A stretch of DNA of 64,000 nt from Streptomyces sp. NBC_00083 (GCF_026343295.1 NZ_JAPELY010000001.1:1302001-1366000), one strand, 5' to 3'. Shown: positions 8,376 to 16,819, numbered from the stretch's first letter. Numbers and translations are program-made. Notes: generated by a model from the sequence alone, not told the origin.

Positions 8376-8463
8376 GGTGATTCTCCTTCTTGTACGTACG
8401 GGGAGGGGGTGCGGCCCCTCGCGCCAGAGTACGGCCGCACGGGCCCCCACCCTGAACCCACCA

Positions 8464-8776
8464 TGCCCCGGGGCTCCGCCCCGGGCCCCGTTCGCGCGTT
8501 CTCCCACCCACCTCCCGTGCGGCCCAGTGAAGAGTGCGGCCCCCTGGGGCTCCGCCCCAGACCCCGTCCGGGCCTGAACGGCCCTCGTCCTCAATCGCCG
8601 GACGGGCTGAAGATGCTTGAGATCGGCACCCTGCCACGGCCGGCCCACCTGGGGGCGCGGGGAACTGCGCGGGACGCGGGCACGGTCCGCAGCCGCAGGC
8701 GGGGTTGCCTGGGGCTCCGCCCCAGACCCCGTTCGCGCCTGAAGGGCGCTCGTCCTCAATCGCCGGACGGGCTGAG
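8464..8776. repeat. Cluster of interspersed repeats (families A and B)
   Basis: This non-coding stretch contains a composite family-A element (8464-8613: two GGGGCTCCGCCCC hairpins, a CGTTCGCGCGTTCTCCCACC segment and the end CGCCGGACGGGCTGA), a family-B element (about 8652-8692) and a second family-A element (8709-8776). The same 150-bp composite recurs at 59431-59576. GGGGCTCCGCCCC is self-complementary, so each unit can form a hairpin. Confidence 0.85.
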
Positions 8777-8932
8777 GTGGCCCGCATGGGCCGGGGTCGA
8801 GCAGCCGGACGGGCTGAAGATGCCGATCCTGGGCGTGCCGCCAAGGTCACCCCACCTGGGACGCGGCCGCGGTCCGCGGGCGGAGGCAGAGCCGACATGC
8901 CGGGGCTCGCGGGCAGACCTACGCTCGGAGGC

Positions 8933-10435
8933 ATGCCCCGCCGTCACCTCCACCTGCAGGCCGCCGCAGAGGCACCCCTGCGCGCCGCCTTCGACACCCT
9001 GCGCGCCTCACTGGACGTACCCGCGGCGTTCCCGGACGACGTAACCGCCGAGGCCCAGCGCGCCGCCGCCGAGGCCCAGCGCGCCGCCACCGAGGCACCC
9101 CGCGCCGCCGCAGAGGCACCCCGCACCGCCACCGAGGCACCCGCACCCTCCTACGACGCGACCGGCATCGCGCTGTTCACCATCGACCCGCCCACCTCCA
9201 CCGACCTCGACCAGGCGATGTACCTGGAGCGCCGGGCGGGTGGGGGGTATCGCGTGTACTACGCCATCGCCGACGTCGCCGCGTTCGTCGCGCCCGGTGG
9301 CGCTCTGGACGCCGAGGCGCACCGCCGGGTGACCACGCTCTACTTCCCGGACGGGAAGACCCCGCTCCACCCCACCGTGCTCAGCGAGGGCGCCGCCAGC
9401 CTGCTTCCCGGCGCGACCCGGCCCGCGCTGCTCTGGCAGATCGACCTCGACGCGGACGGCGCGACCACGGCCGCCGACGTGCGGCGCGCCCTCGTCCGCA
9501 GCCGCGCCAAGCTCGACTACGAGGGCGTACAGAAGCAGATCGACGCGGGCACCGCACCCGAGTCCCTGGCGCTCCTGCGCGACATCGGCACCCTGCGCGA
9601 ACAGCAGGAGGTCGCCCGCGGCGGCATCTCGCTCAACGTTCCCGAGCAGGAGATCGTCGAGACCGGCCACGGCTACGGGCTCACCTACCGCGCCCCGCTG
9701 CCCGCCGACGGCTGGAACGCCCAGATCTCCCTGCTCACCGGCATCGCGGGCGCCCAGTTGATGCTGACGTACGGCACCGGAATCCTGCGCACCCTGCCCA
9801 GCGCCCCGGACGGCGCGGTCGCCCGGCTGCGCCGCTCGGCGAAGGCGCTGGGCATCGACTGGCCCCACCACGTCCCGTACGCCGCCGTCGTCCGCTCCCT
9901 CGACCCGCGCGAGCCGAACCACGCGGCGTTCCTCCAGGAGTGCACGTCGCTGCTGCGCGGCGCCGGGTACACCGTGTTCACCGGCGGCACCGCGCCCGAG
10001 CTCGCCGTGCACGCCGCGGTCGCCGCCCCGTACACGCACTGCACCGCTCCGCTGCGCCGCCTCGTCGACCGGTACGCCGGTGAGCTGTGCCTCGCCGCGG
10101 TGGCGGGGCAGGACCCGCCGGAGTGGGTGACGGCCGCGCTGGACGCCCTGCCGAAGGAGATGGCGCAGGGCACGAGCCGGGCCAACACGGTGGAGCGCGA
10201 GAGCGTCGACATCGTGGAGGCGGCGCTGCTCAAGGACCGGGTGGGCGAGGTCTTCGACGCGACGGTCGTCGACGTGAGGGAACAGCAACCGACCGTCGGC
10301 ACCGTCCACTTGACCGACCCGGCGGTGGTCGCCCGCGTCGAGGGCGGCGGCGACCTCCCGCTCGGCGAGCGGCTGCGGGTCCGCCTCACACAGGCCGACC
10401 CCGGCACCGCGAAGGTCCTGTTCGCGCCCGCGTGA
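8933..10435 (+). CDS. RNB-domain ribonuclease (RNase II/R family, short form)
   Basis: A 500-residue 3'-to-5' exoribonuclease-like protein consisting mainly of the RNB catalytic domain. The metal-binding cluster is IDPPTSTDLDQAM (about residues 83-95): three of the usual four aspartates are present, and the position usually occupied by the fourth is Gln. It lacks the N-terminal cold-shock domains and a clear C-terminal S1 domain of E. coli RNase II, so the RNA channel must differ. Residues about 38-70 are a repeat of seven-residue units (AEAQRAA, TEAPRAA and similar), which looks like a locally expanded linker. ATG at 8933 follows GGAGGC closely. The stop codon lies inside a hairpin shared with the convergent gene. 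Confidence 0.88.
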   Translation: MPRRHLHLQAAAEAPLRAAFDTLRASLDVPAAFPDDVTAEAQRAAAEAQRAATEAPRAAAEAPRTATEAPAPSYDATGIALFTIDPPTSTDLDQAMYLERRAGGGYRVYYAIADVAAFVAPGGALDAEAHRRVTTLYFPDGKTPLHPTVLSEGAASLLPGATRPALLWQIDLDADGATTAADVRRALVRSRAKLDYEGVQKQIDAGTAPESLALLRDIGTLREQQEVARGGISLNVPEQEIVETGHGYGLTYRAPLPADGWNAQISLLTGIAGAQLMLTYGTGILRTLPSAPDGAVARLRRSAKALGIDWPHHVPYAAVVRSLDPREPNHAAFLQECTSLLRGAGYTVFTGGTAPELAVHAAVAAPYTHCTAPLRRLVDRYAGELCLAAVAGQDPPEWVTAALDALPKEMAQGTSRANTVERESVDIVEAALLKDRVGEVFDATVVDVREQQPTVGTVHLTDPAVVARVEGGGDLPLGERLRVRLTQADPGTAKVLFAPA

Positions 10436-10456
10436 CCCGGCCGCCGGCTCACGCGG
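10428..10456. terminator. Hairpin containing the stop codons of two convergent genes
   Basis: CCGCGTGA (10428-10435) pairs with TCACGCGG (10449-10456), with a further CCGG/CCGG inner stem. Both TGA stop codons are in the outer stem, so one symmetrical structure ends both genes. Confidence 0.7.
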
Positions 10457-11099
10457 TCATGGCGGCCCGCAGCGCCTTCGCCAGCTCCGCCGACTCGTCC
10501 GCGTGGAAGCGTACGGTCGTCACCTCCCGCCGCCCGCCGAGGAGTTGTACGTGGGTGACGGGCTCGGTCAGCTCCACGGTGAGGGAGGTCTGGGAGCCGA
10601 CGGCCAGCTCCAGGACGTCGTCCGGGGCCGCGCCGCCCGCGCCCTGGAACCTCAACTCGGTGCGCACCCGGGCTATGCGGTCGAGCGGCACGGTCAGGTC
10701 CACCCGGGCGCCGGCCCGCAGCCGCAGGGCGTGCGGGGTCAGCACGTGCGGCCGGGCCACGGCGGCGGTCTGCATCCCGAGGACCAGCAGCACCGTATAG
10801 AGGTCCAGGACGAGCAGCACCGCGTGCACGGCCGGCCACTGCCGCACCAGGAACGAGACGCCGACCGTCTCGACGACGCAGACGAACACCAGGCCGTACA
10901 CCGTCGCCGCCTGCGGGCTCGCGTACCCGAACGCCCGCGCGCCCGGACCGACTTGGGGCCCGCGCCGGGTGATCCACGGGCCGAAGCTCCGCAGCACCCG
11001 GGCCTCGTGCGCCAGCAGGCGGAGCAGCGGATCGGGCAGGAAGCGGCGGCGGGGGAGGGCGGGACGGCGTGGGGCCCCGCGCGGAGCCTCGCGGGTCAT
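10449..11099 (-). CDS. Membrane protein of unknown function, PH-like C-terminus
   Basis: A 216-residue protein with an Arg/Pro-rich N-terminus, two hydrophobic segments (about 65-85 and 92-112) and a cytosolic C-terminal half rich in beta-type strands (LTVPLDRIARVRTELRF, SLTVELTEPV). The arrangement of two helices plus a small beta domain resembles bacterial PH-domain membrane proteins, but I cannot name a family. The start ATG overlaps the stop of the MerR gene (ATGA), so the two are translationally coupled; the regulator may control it, and it may be the effector gene of that operon. Confidence 0.72.
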   Translation of the reverse strand: MTREAPRGAPRRPALPRRRFLPDPLLRLLAHEARVLRSFGPWITRRGPQVGPGARAFGYASPQAATVYGLVFVCVVETVGVSFLVRQWPAVHAVLLVLDLYTVLLVLGMQTAAVARPHVLTPHALRLRAGARVDLTVPLDRIARVRTELRFQGAGGAAPDDVLELAVGSQTSLTVELTEPVTHVQLLGGRREVTTVRFHADESAELAKALRAAMTA

Positions 11100-11884
11100 G
11101 GCGCCGTTCCGCCCCGCTGCGACGTGACGCTGGACATCGCCCGCCGGACCGCCTCCGCCTGGGCGGGCGCGAGGTCGGCGAGGAAGGCCCGCAGAAAGAC
11201 CTGGCCGGCGGGGTCGGCGCTCGCGTGCGCCGAGATCTCCTGCTCCAGCTCGGGCGGGAGGCAGGCGGCGAGCGCCCGCGCGGCCTCGTCGACGCGGGGG
11301 TCGGACGGGTCGGCGTCCGCCAGTGCGTCGAGCAGCGCGTACACCTCCCGCACCTGTCCGGCGGCTCCCGGCGCCGCGGCCGTGCTCCGTACGGCGGCGA
11401 GGAGCCGGTCCCGCTCCTCGGGGTCCGCGGCGGCGGTGAGGAGGGCGAGCACCTCGCGGTCCTTGGCGGCCATGGCCGAACCGGCCGGATCCGCGCCCAA
11501 CTCGGCGAAGAGGTCGGCCAGTTCGGGCGAGAACTCGTCGTCGGCCGACAGCGGTCCGTGCTCGGCGCGGGCGAGCAGTTCGGCGAGCCGGGCCCGCCGC
11601 GCCTGGATCCGGGTCTCCTGGCGGGCCAGGTCGCCGTCCAACTCGCGCAGTACGTCGGCCAGTTCGTGCCCGGCGTCGTCGTCGATGACATCGCGCACCT
11701 CGTCGAGTCCGAGCCCGAGTTCGGTGAGGCGCCGGATGCGGGCGAGCGCGACGGCGTCCCGCACCGAATACCGCCGGTAGCCATTGGCCAGCCGCTCGGG
11801 TTCCGGCAGCAGGCCGAGGTGGTGGTAGTGCCTGACCGCCCGCGTGGTCACCCCTGCCAGCGCGGCGATCTCCGAGATCCGCAT
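11096..11884 (-). CDS. MerR-family transcriptional regulator
   Basis: A 262-residue MerR regulator. The N-terminal winged helix-turn-helix (IAALAGVTTRAVRHYHHLG, then the wing with NGYRRY) covers residues 1-70, followed by the dimerisation coiled coil (about 75-125) and a mostly helical Ala/Asp-rich C-terminal domain of about 130 residues with no cysteine or obvious metal site, so the inducer is unlikely to be a metal. It probably senses a small molecule or is a TipAL/BmrR-like activator with its own helical effector domain. Directly upstream is a 19-bp-spacer promoter with a central dyad, the hallmark of MerR autoregulation. The predicted transcript begins at or near the ATG. It is coupled to the membrane gene downstream. 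Confidence 0.9.
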   Translation of the reverse strand: MRISEIAALAGVTTRAVRHYHHLGLLPEPERLANGYRRYSVRDAVALARIRRLTELGLGLDEVRDVIDDDAGHELADVLRELDGDLARQETRIQARRARLAELLARAEHGPLSADDEFSPELADLFAELGADPAGSAMAAKDREVLALLTAAADPEERDRLLAAVRSTAAAPGAAGQVREVYALLDALADADPSDPRVDEAARALAACLPPELEQEISAHASADPAGQVFLRAFLADLAPAQAEAVRRAMSSVTSQRGGTAP

Positions 11885-11890
11885 GGCTTC

Positions 11891-11921
11891 ATTAGAAACG
11901 TTGCCGCTGCGGCAGGGTCAA
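11891..11921 (-). promoter_or_regulatory. MerR-type promoter with 19-bp spacer and dyad
   Basis: Reading the minus strand, TTGACC (11921-11916) and TCTAAT (11896-11891) are separated by 19 bp, the overlong spacer typical of MerR-regulated promoters. The perfect dyad TGCCGC-A-GCGGCA (11914-11902) sits within the spacer. The predicted transcription start, about 7 nt after the -10, coincides with the A of the MerR gene ATG (11884), so the mRNA should be leaderless. Confidence 0.75.
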
Positions 11922-11992
11922 GCGAGTGCCGTCGGCGCATCCCGGCGTCCGCGGCTGGGCCGGGCCGGGCCGGGGCGCCGTCCGGCTGCGGG

Positions 11993-11998
11993 TAGCAT
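11993..11998 (+). promoter_or_regulatory. Possible -10 box for rnpB
   Basis: TAGCAT lies 14 nt before the mature 5' end inferred for the RNase P RNA. No clear -35 element is visible, so the assignment rests on position and partial consensus. Confidence 0.35.
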
Positions 11999-12011
11999 GG
12001 TCGGCACGGCA

Positions 12012-12412
12012 GACGAGCCGGGCGGGCGGCCGCGTGGAGATCCTTCGGGGTCTTTCCGAGGAACGTCCGGGCTCCACAAGGCAGGGTGGTGGCCAACGGC
12101 CACCCGGGGTGACCCGCGGGACAGTGCCACAGAAAACAGACCGCCGGGGACTTCGGTCCCAGGTAAGGGTGAAACGGTGGTGTAAGAGACCACCAGCGCC
12201 TGAGGTGACTCAGGCGGCTAGGTAAACCCCACCCGGAGCAAGGTCAAGAGGGAGCACCTCGGTGCTTCTGCGCGGACGTTCGAGGGCAGCCTGCCCGAGT
12301 CCGCGGGTAGACCGCACGAGGCCGGCGGCAACGCCGGTCCTAGATGGATGGCCGTCGCCCCGACGACCGCGAGGTCCCGGGGTACAGAACCCGGCGTACA
12401 GCCCGACTCGTC
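12012..12412 (+). ncRNA. rnpB: RNase P RNA, bacterial type A
   Basis: The catalytic RNA that trims tRNA 5' leaders. Ends were set by the P1 helix: GACGAGCCGGGC at 12012 pairs with GCCCGACTCGTC ending at 12412 (one G-U). The conserved core segments are present: GAGGAACGTCCGGGCTCC (about 12057-12074), ACAGAAAACAGACCGCC in the middle, GGGTGAAACGGTGG, GGTAAACCCC and the 3' AGATGGATG. Length (about 401 nt) is normal for actinomycetes. The RNA is transcribed away from the MerR gene, and its 3' flank runs directly into a family-A repeat, whose hairpin may serve as terminator. Confidence 0.97.
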
Positions 12413-12453
12413 TGCCGCCCCCTCTTCGGGCCCCGCGGCCCTGTGTGCGCCGC

Positions 12454-12603
12454 CATGCCCCGGGGCTCTGCCCCAGACCCCGTTCGCGCCTGAAGGGCGC
12501 TCGTCCTCAAACGCCGGACGGGCTGAGGATGTCCAGGGCGTCCGGCACCGAGCAGCCAGGGGCGCGGGGAACTGCGCGAGACGCGGGCACGGTCCGCAGA
12601 TGA
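12454..12603 (+). repeat. Interspersed repeats A and B after rnpB
   Basis: A family-A element (GGGGCTCTGCCCC, GACCCCGTTCGCGCCTGAAG, CGCCGGACGGGCTGAGG) is followed by a family-B element (12558-12600: GGGGCGCGGGGAACTGCGCG then GCGGGCACGGTCCGCAG). The A-then-B order recurs elsewhere in the window. The rest of the gap to 12816 shows nothing recognisable. Confidence 0.85.
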
Positions 12604-12816
12604 AAGCGGGGTGGCGTTCCCCCGGGGCGCGGCCGGCACGGCCGACGCGGCTCACCTGTGGGTATCGCTCCGCGTGACCACCCGCTCATCCTCCGTGTGG
12701 CGGAACCCCACCCCCGGTCGTAGCGTGATGGGCGGTACCGGAACGGAACCCGCGGCCCCCGCCTCCCGGCGTGCGTGCCGCTCATTTTCGACTCGGGGAC
12801 ACGAGGTGAGAACGCC

Positions 12817-13011
12817 GTGCCTTCCCTGCACTTTCCCGTGATGCTCGCCCTCGCGGCGGGAGCCTTCTTCCTCTGGCGCAAAGGCGGCACCAAGCTGTCC
12901 CACGCGCTCATCTGCGCCGGATTCGGTTTCTATCTCGCCGACACCGCCGTCGCGCCCTCGCTGCACACCGCGCTCAACTCCGTCACCGGCATGCTCGGGC
13001 AACTTGGCTGA
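12817..13011 (+). CDS. Small two-helix membrane protein (64 aa)
   Basis: A 64-residue hydrophobic protein (begins VPSLHFPVML) with two membrane-compatible segments: residues about 7-19 (MLALAAGAFFLW) and about 28-45 (ALICAGFGFYLADTAVAP), separated by a short basic loop RKGGTKL. GTG at 12817 is preceded by GAGG with 10 nt spacing. I do not recognise a named family. The size and topology resemble the small Spd-like membrane proteins of actinomycete mobile elements, but no transfer or integrase genes are adjacent, so that comparison is weak. Third-position G+C is consistent with a real gene. Confidence 0.65.
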   Translation: MPSLHFPVMLALAAGAFFLWRKGGTKLSHALICAGFGFYLADTAVAPSLHTALNSVTGMLGQLG

Positions 13012-13147
13012 GGGCGCGGACGCGGGCCGCCGCGTGGGTGCCCGCAGGCGTTCCCAGGCCCGCAGGCGTCACCGGCCCGCAGGCGTCCCCCGCGGCGCCG
13101 GCACCCGCCCGACCCGACCCGACCCGCCCCACCGACCGGGAGAGACC

Positions 13148-13474
13148 GTGACCATCGCCCTCGACAAGCTGACCGACCCGGCCGTCCGCGCCTTCGTCGG
13201 CGCCCTCAACTCCGGTGACCGCGCAGCCTTCACCGCCGCCCTCGCCCCCGGGGCCACCATGTCCGACGACGGCGCGGACCGCGACGTCGCCGACTGGACC
13301 GAGCGTGAGATCTTCTCCTCCGGCGGCCACATGGACATCGAGAACCAGAGCCACGACGGGCGCGGCCTCGTCGCCAATTACCGCAACGACACCTGGGGCG
13401 AGATGCGCACCGCATGGCGCTTCACCGTCGACGACGCCGGCCGGATCAGCCGCTTCGAGACCGGCCAGGCCTGA
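13148..13474 (+). CDS. NTF2-like (SnoaL-type) domain protein
   Basis: A 108-residue single-domain protein with the cone-shaped alpha+beta pattern of the NTF2/SnoaL superfamily: helix (VRAFVGALNSGDRAAF), then strands carrying LAPGATMSDDG, the segment HMDIENQSHDG and a final WRFTVDDAGRISRFETGQA that is typical of SnoaL-like proteins. Family members are small ligand-binding proteins or cyclases/isomerases; nothing here fixes a substrate. GTG at 13148 has GGGAGAG 5 nt upstream. It is convergent with phzF and preceded by a 136-bp spacer with direct repeats of CGCAGGCGT(T/C). Confidence 0.75.
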   Translation: MTIALDKLTDPAVRAFVGALNSGDRAAFTAALAPGATMSDDGADRDVADWTEREIFSSGGHMDIENQSHDGRGLVANYRNDTWGEMRTAWRFTVDDAGRISRFETGQA

Positions 13475-13510
13475 CGCCGGGCCCCACGCCGGGCCCGGCC
13501 CCGCCGTCGC

Positions 13511-14389
13511 TCACGCCTCGATGCGCGAGCCCACCCCGCTGACCCGCACCCGCGCGTCCCCGGAGTGCAGCGTCACCGTGAGCTCGCCGGGGCGGCCCAG
13601 GTCCTCGCCCTGGTACAGGGTCAGCACCGACTCCTCGCCGACCAGGCCCAGTTCACGCGCGTACGCCCCGAACGCGGCCGCCGCCGCACCCGTGGCCGGG
13701 TCCTCCACGACCCCGCCGACCGGGAACGGGTCGCGGACGTGGAACACCGAGTCCGAGGCGCGCCACACCAGTTGGACGGTGGTCAGGTCGAGCCGGTGCA
13801 TCAGCGCCGTCAGCCGGTCGAAGTCGTACGCCAGGTCCGCGAGGCGCTCGCGGGTGGCCGCGCCGAGCACGAGATGGCGGGCGCCCGCGAACGCGATCCC
13901 GGGTGCGATCGCGGGATCGAGGTCCTCGGCCGGCCAGTCGAGGGCGGCCAGCGCCTCGGCGAGGTCCTCCTCCCCGACGGGCTCGGAGTGCGGCTCGACG
14001 CTGGTCAGCGTGGCGCGCAGGCGGCCGGTCGCCTGGTCCTCGGCGACGGTCACCGGCACCGTGCCCGCCGGCGTCGCGAACGTCAGTCCGCCCGTGCCGA
14101 CCCGCTCGCCGAGCGCGATCGCCGTCGCCACGGTGGCGTGCCCGCAGAACGGCACCTCGGCCTTCGGGCTGAAGAACCGCAGCGTGAAGGCGCGCCCCGG
14201 CTCCCCGAGCCCCTCCGGCGGCGCCGTCAGGAACGCCGACTCGCTGTAGCCGAGCTCCGCGGCGATCGCCAGCATCGCGGCGTCGTCGAGCCCGGAGGCG
14301 TCCAGGACGACCCCGGCCGGATTGCCCCCGGCGGGGTCGCTCGCGAAGGCGGTGTAGCGGAGGATGTCGGGGTGCGCGTCATTGGTCAT
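13511..14389 (-). CDS. PhzF-family epimerase/isomerase-like protein
   Basis: A 292-residue PhzF-like protein with the two-lobed diaminopimelate epimerase-like fold. The catalytic glutamate lies in GYSESAF (about residue 46), the first active-site loop in FFSPKAEVPFCGHAT (about 75-89) and the second in VEDPATGAAAAAFG (about 230). True PhzF isomerises trans-2,3-dihydro-3-hydroxyanthranilate, but no other phenazine gene is present, so this is one of the many housekeeping paralogues of unknown substrate. ATG at 14389. It is followed upstream on the same strand by an SDR 56 bp away. Confidence 0.88.
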   Translation of the reverse strand: MTNDAHPDILRYTAFASDPAGGNPAGVVLDASGLDDAAMLAIAAELGYSESAFLTAPPEGLGEPGRAFTLRFFSPKAEVPFCGHATVATAIALGERVGTGGLTFATPAGTVPVTVAEDQATGRLRATLTSVEPHSEPVGEEDLAEALAALDWPAEDLDPAIAPGIAFAGARHLVLGAATRERLADLAYDFDRLTALMHRLDLTTVQLVWRASDSVFHVRDPFPVGGVVEDPATGAAAAAFGAYARELGLVGEESVLTLYQGEDLGRPGELTVTLHSGDARVRVSGVGSRIEA

Positions 14390-14445
14390 GACCGGACCAA
14401 CTTCCGCACGGGCGGGGGTATTCCGGCCACCCCGGCGGTGCGGGC

Positions 14446-15207
14446 TCAGCCGCGCCCGATGTACGGCATCGCCGTGGCCAGGACCGTCGCGAACTGGATG
14501 TTCGCCTCCAGCGGCAGCTCCGCCATGTGCAGGACCGTGCGCGCCACGTCCTGCGCGTCCATCACCGGCTCCACCGCCAGCTCCCCGTTGGCCTGCGGGA
14601 TCCCGGTCTGCATGCGCTGCGTCATCTCGGTCGCCGCGTTGCCGATGTCGATCTGCCCGACGGCGATCCGGTACGGACGCCCGTCCAGGGACAGCGACTT
14701 GGTGAGGCCGGTCATCGCGTGCTTGGTCGCCGTGTACGCCACCGAGTCCGGGCGGGGCGCGTGTGCCGAGATCGAGCCGTTGTTGATGATCCGGCCGCCC
14801 TGGGGCGTCTGCTCCTTCATCGCGCGGAAGGCCGCCTGGGCGCAGAGGAAGGAGCCGTTCAGGTTCACGTCGACGACCGAGCGCCACGCCTCGTAGGACA
14901 GCTCCGTGACGGGCACTCCGCCGGGCCCGAACGTGCCCGCGTTGTTGAAGAGCAGGTCCACCCGGCCGTGCGCCGCGAGCGCCGCCGAGAACAGCGCGTT
15001 CACGTCGTCCGGCGAGGTCACGTCCGTGCGTACGCTCAGGACGCGGGCGTCGGGCCCGGCCAGTGCGGCGGTCTCCTCCAGTGCCTCGGCGCGGCGGCCG
15101 GCGAGCGCCACCGACCAGCCCGCGCCGGCCAGCGCGAGCGCCACGGAGCGGCCGATGCCGGACCCGGCCCCGGTCACGACGGCAGACTTCTGCGAGGTGA
15201 TGTCCAT
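14446..15207 (-). CDS. SDR family oxidoreductase
   Basis: A 253-residue classical short-chain dehydrogenase. Cofactor motif TGAGSGIG near residue 13 and an Arg-rich second strand end (LAGRRAE) suggest NADP preference. NNAG, the catalytic serine in NNGSISAHA and the YTATK pair (about 151-155) are present. Substrate unknown. ATG at 15207. The gene runs divergently from the Bcr/CflA pump and in the same direction as the phzF-like gene downstream, so these may form a small redox unit. Confidence 0.88.
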   Translation of the reverse strand: MDITSQKSAVVTGAGSGIGRSVALALAGAGWSVALAGRRAEALEETAALAGPDARVLSVRTDVTSPDDVNALFSAALAAHGRVDLLFNNAGTFGPGGVPVTELSYEAWRSVVDVNLNGSFLCAQAAFRAMKEQTPQGGRIINNGSISAHAPRPDSVAYTATKHAMTGLTKSLSLDGRPYRIAVGQIDIGNAATEMTQRMQTGIPQANGELAVEPVMDAQDVARTVLHMAELPLEANIQFATVLATAMPYIGRG

Positions 15208-15381
15208 GGGCCCGGAGCGTACGGGAGGGGCTGTTCCGTGAGACCGCGCGTCCGCGATGTGGGAGCGGCGCGCCGGCCCGCCGCGCGCACGACCCCGTCC
15301 GGCGGATGTGACCCGTCCCTCCCCTTCGCCGGGGCCCGGGTGGTCCCGCCATCGCGAGCGGGCTGCGACCATGGTGATTCG

Positions 15382-15395
15382 TTTCAACTTTCAAG
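15382..15395 (+). promoter_or_regulatory. AT-rich direct repeat before the Bcr/CflA gene
   Basis: TTTCAAC TTTCAAG, two 7-bp units in tandem, lie directly before the Shine-Dalgarno sequence AAGGAGAG. Its low G+C stands out in this context, and it could be a repressor operator. No adjacent regulator gene was found. Confidence 0.35.
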
Positions 15396-15406
15396 GAGAG
15401 AGAACG

Positions 15407-16810
15407 ATGGCGGAGCGCGGCGGCCAGGACAGCCAGGGCCCCATACCGACCACGGCCGACGCGGCCGTCGACGACAGCCGTGCCGTCGACGACAGCGGTG
15501 CGGCCCACGACAGCCGTGCGGCCGACGGGACCGGTGCGGCCGGCAAGGTCCCCGTGGCCGGCGCCGCGATACGCCGCACCAGCCTCCTCGTCACCCTCGT
15601 CCTCGGCGGACTCACCGCGCTCCCGCCGCTCTCCATGGACATGTACCTGCCCGCCCTGCCCGAGGTCACCGACGCGCTCCGCTCTCCCGCCGCGACCGTC
15701 CAGCTCACCCTCACCGCCTGCCTCGCCGGCATGGCGCTCGGCCAGCTCGTCGTCGGGCCCATGAGCGACAAGTGGGGACGGCGGCGCCCGCTCCTCATCG
15801 GCATGGTCGTGTACGTCCTGGCCACCGCGGTCTGCGCCTTCGCGCCCGACGTCGAACTCCTCATCGCCTTCCGCCTGTTGCAGGGACTGGCCGGTGCCGC
15901 GGGCATCGTCATCGCCCGCGCCGTGGTGCGCGACCTCTACGACGGCGTCGAGATGGCCCGGTTCTTCTCCACCCTGATGCTCATCTCCGGCGTCGCCCCC
16001 GTGGTCGCCCCGCTGATCGGCGGACAGGTGCTGCGGCTGACCGACTGGCGGGGCGTCTTCGCCGTCCTGACCGTCATCGGCGCCGTCCTCACCGCCGTCG
16101 TCTTCAAGTGGCTGCACGAGACGCTGCCGGCCGAGCGCCGCCACTCCGGCGGCGTGGGCGAGGCGCTGCGCACCATGGGCGGGCTGCTCAAGGACCGCGT
16201 CTTCACCGGCTACATGCTGGCGGGCGGGCTCGCCTTCGCCGCGCTGTTCGCCTACATATCGGCCTCGCCCTTCGTCGTGCAGGAGATCTACGGCGCCTCC
16301 CCGCAGACCTTCTCGCTCCTGTTCGGCCTGAACTCCGTCGGCCTCGTCGTCGTCGGCCAGATCAACGGCAAGCTCCTCATCGGCCGCGTCAGCCTCGACA
16401 AGGCGCTCGGCTTCGGCCTCGCCGTGATCACCCTGGCGGCCGCCGCCCTGCTCCTCATGACGTCCGGCGTCTTCGGCCACGTGGGCCTCGCGCCGATCGC
16501 GGCCGGCCTGTTCGTGCTGATGTCGGCGATGGGCCTCGCCATGCCGAACACCAACGCCCAGGCCCTGATGCGCACCCCGAACGCCGCCGGTTCCGCCTCC
16601 GCCCTGCTCGGCACGTCCTCCTTCCTCGTCGGCGCCGTGGCCTCCCCGCTCGTCGGCATCGCGGGCGACGCCACCGCCGTGCCGATGGCGGTCGTACAGC
16701 TCGCCGCGGCCGTCGGCGCGCTGCTCTGCTTCCTGCTCCTGTGCCGCCCCTGGCAGCGCGGGCACCAGCCGCTCACGGCGCCGGGCCGGGACACGGCGCC
16801 GCAAAAGTAG
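15407..16810 (+). CDS. Bcr/CflA-family drug-resistance MFS transporter
   Basis: A 467-residue major facilitator with 12 predicted membrane helices. The family signature at helix 1 (LSMDMYLPALPEV, about residue 75) and the motif A loop GPMSDKWGRRRPLL (about 115) identify the Bcr/CflA branch, which exports bicyclomycin, chloramphenicol and related compounds by proton antiport; the actual substrate is not known. Residues 1-50 are an extra hydrophilic tail made of repeated DDSRA/DDSGA/HDSRA/DGTGA units encoded by near-identical DNA. ATG at 15407 was chosen over ATG at 15371 because AAGGAGAG sits 6 nt upstream. An Rsm22-like gene follows after 9 bp. Confidence 0.9.
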   Translation: MAERGGQDSQGPIPTTADAAVDDSRAVDDSGAAHDSRAADGTGAAGKVPVAGAAIRRTSLLVTLVLGGLTALPPLSMDMYLPALPEVTDALRSPAATVQLTLTACLAGMALGQLVVGPMSDKWGRRRPLLIGMVVYVLATAVCAFAPDVELLIAFRLLQGLAGAAGIVIARAVVRDLYDGVEMARFFSTLMLISGVAPVVAPLIGGQVLRLTDWRGVFAVLTVIGAVLTAVVFKWLHETLPAERRHSGGVGEALRTMGGLLKDRVFTGYMLAGGLAFAALFAYISASPFVVQEIYGASPQTFSLLFGLNSVGLVVVGQINGKLLIGRVSLDKALGFGLAVITLAAAALLLMTSGVFGHVGLAPIAAGLFVLMSAMGLAMPNTNAQALMRTPNAAGSASALLGTSSFLVGAVASPLVGIAGDATAVPMAVVQLAAAVGALLCFLLLCRPWQRGHQPLTAPGRDTAPQK

Positions 16811-16819
16811 ACTCGCCCG

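Noticed and set aside
12817..13011. Evidence of an integrated plasmid (Spd-like small membrane protein)
   Set aside because: No integrase, excisionase, transfer or replication gene, and no att-like repeat beside it; rnpB and the flanking genes are core chromosome.
13511..14389. Phenazine biosynthesis locus suggested by PhzF
   Set aside because: No other phz genes are near; PhzF-like proteins are widespread paralogues.
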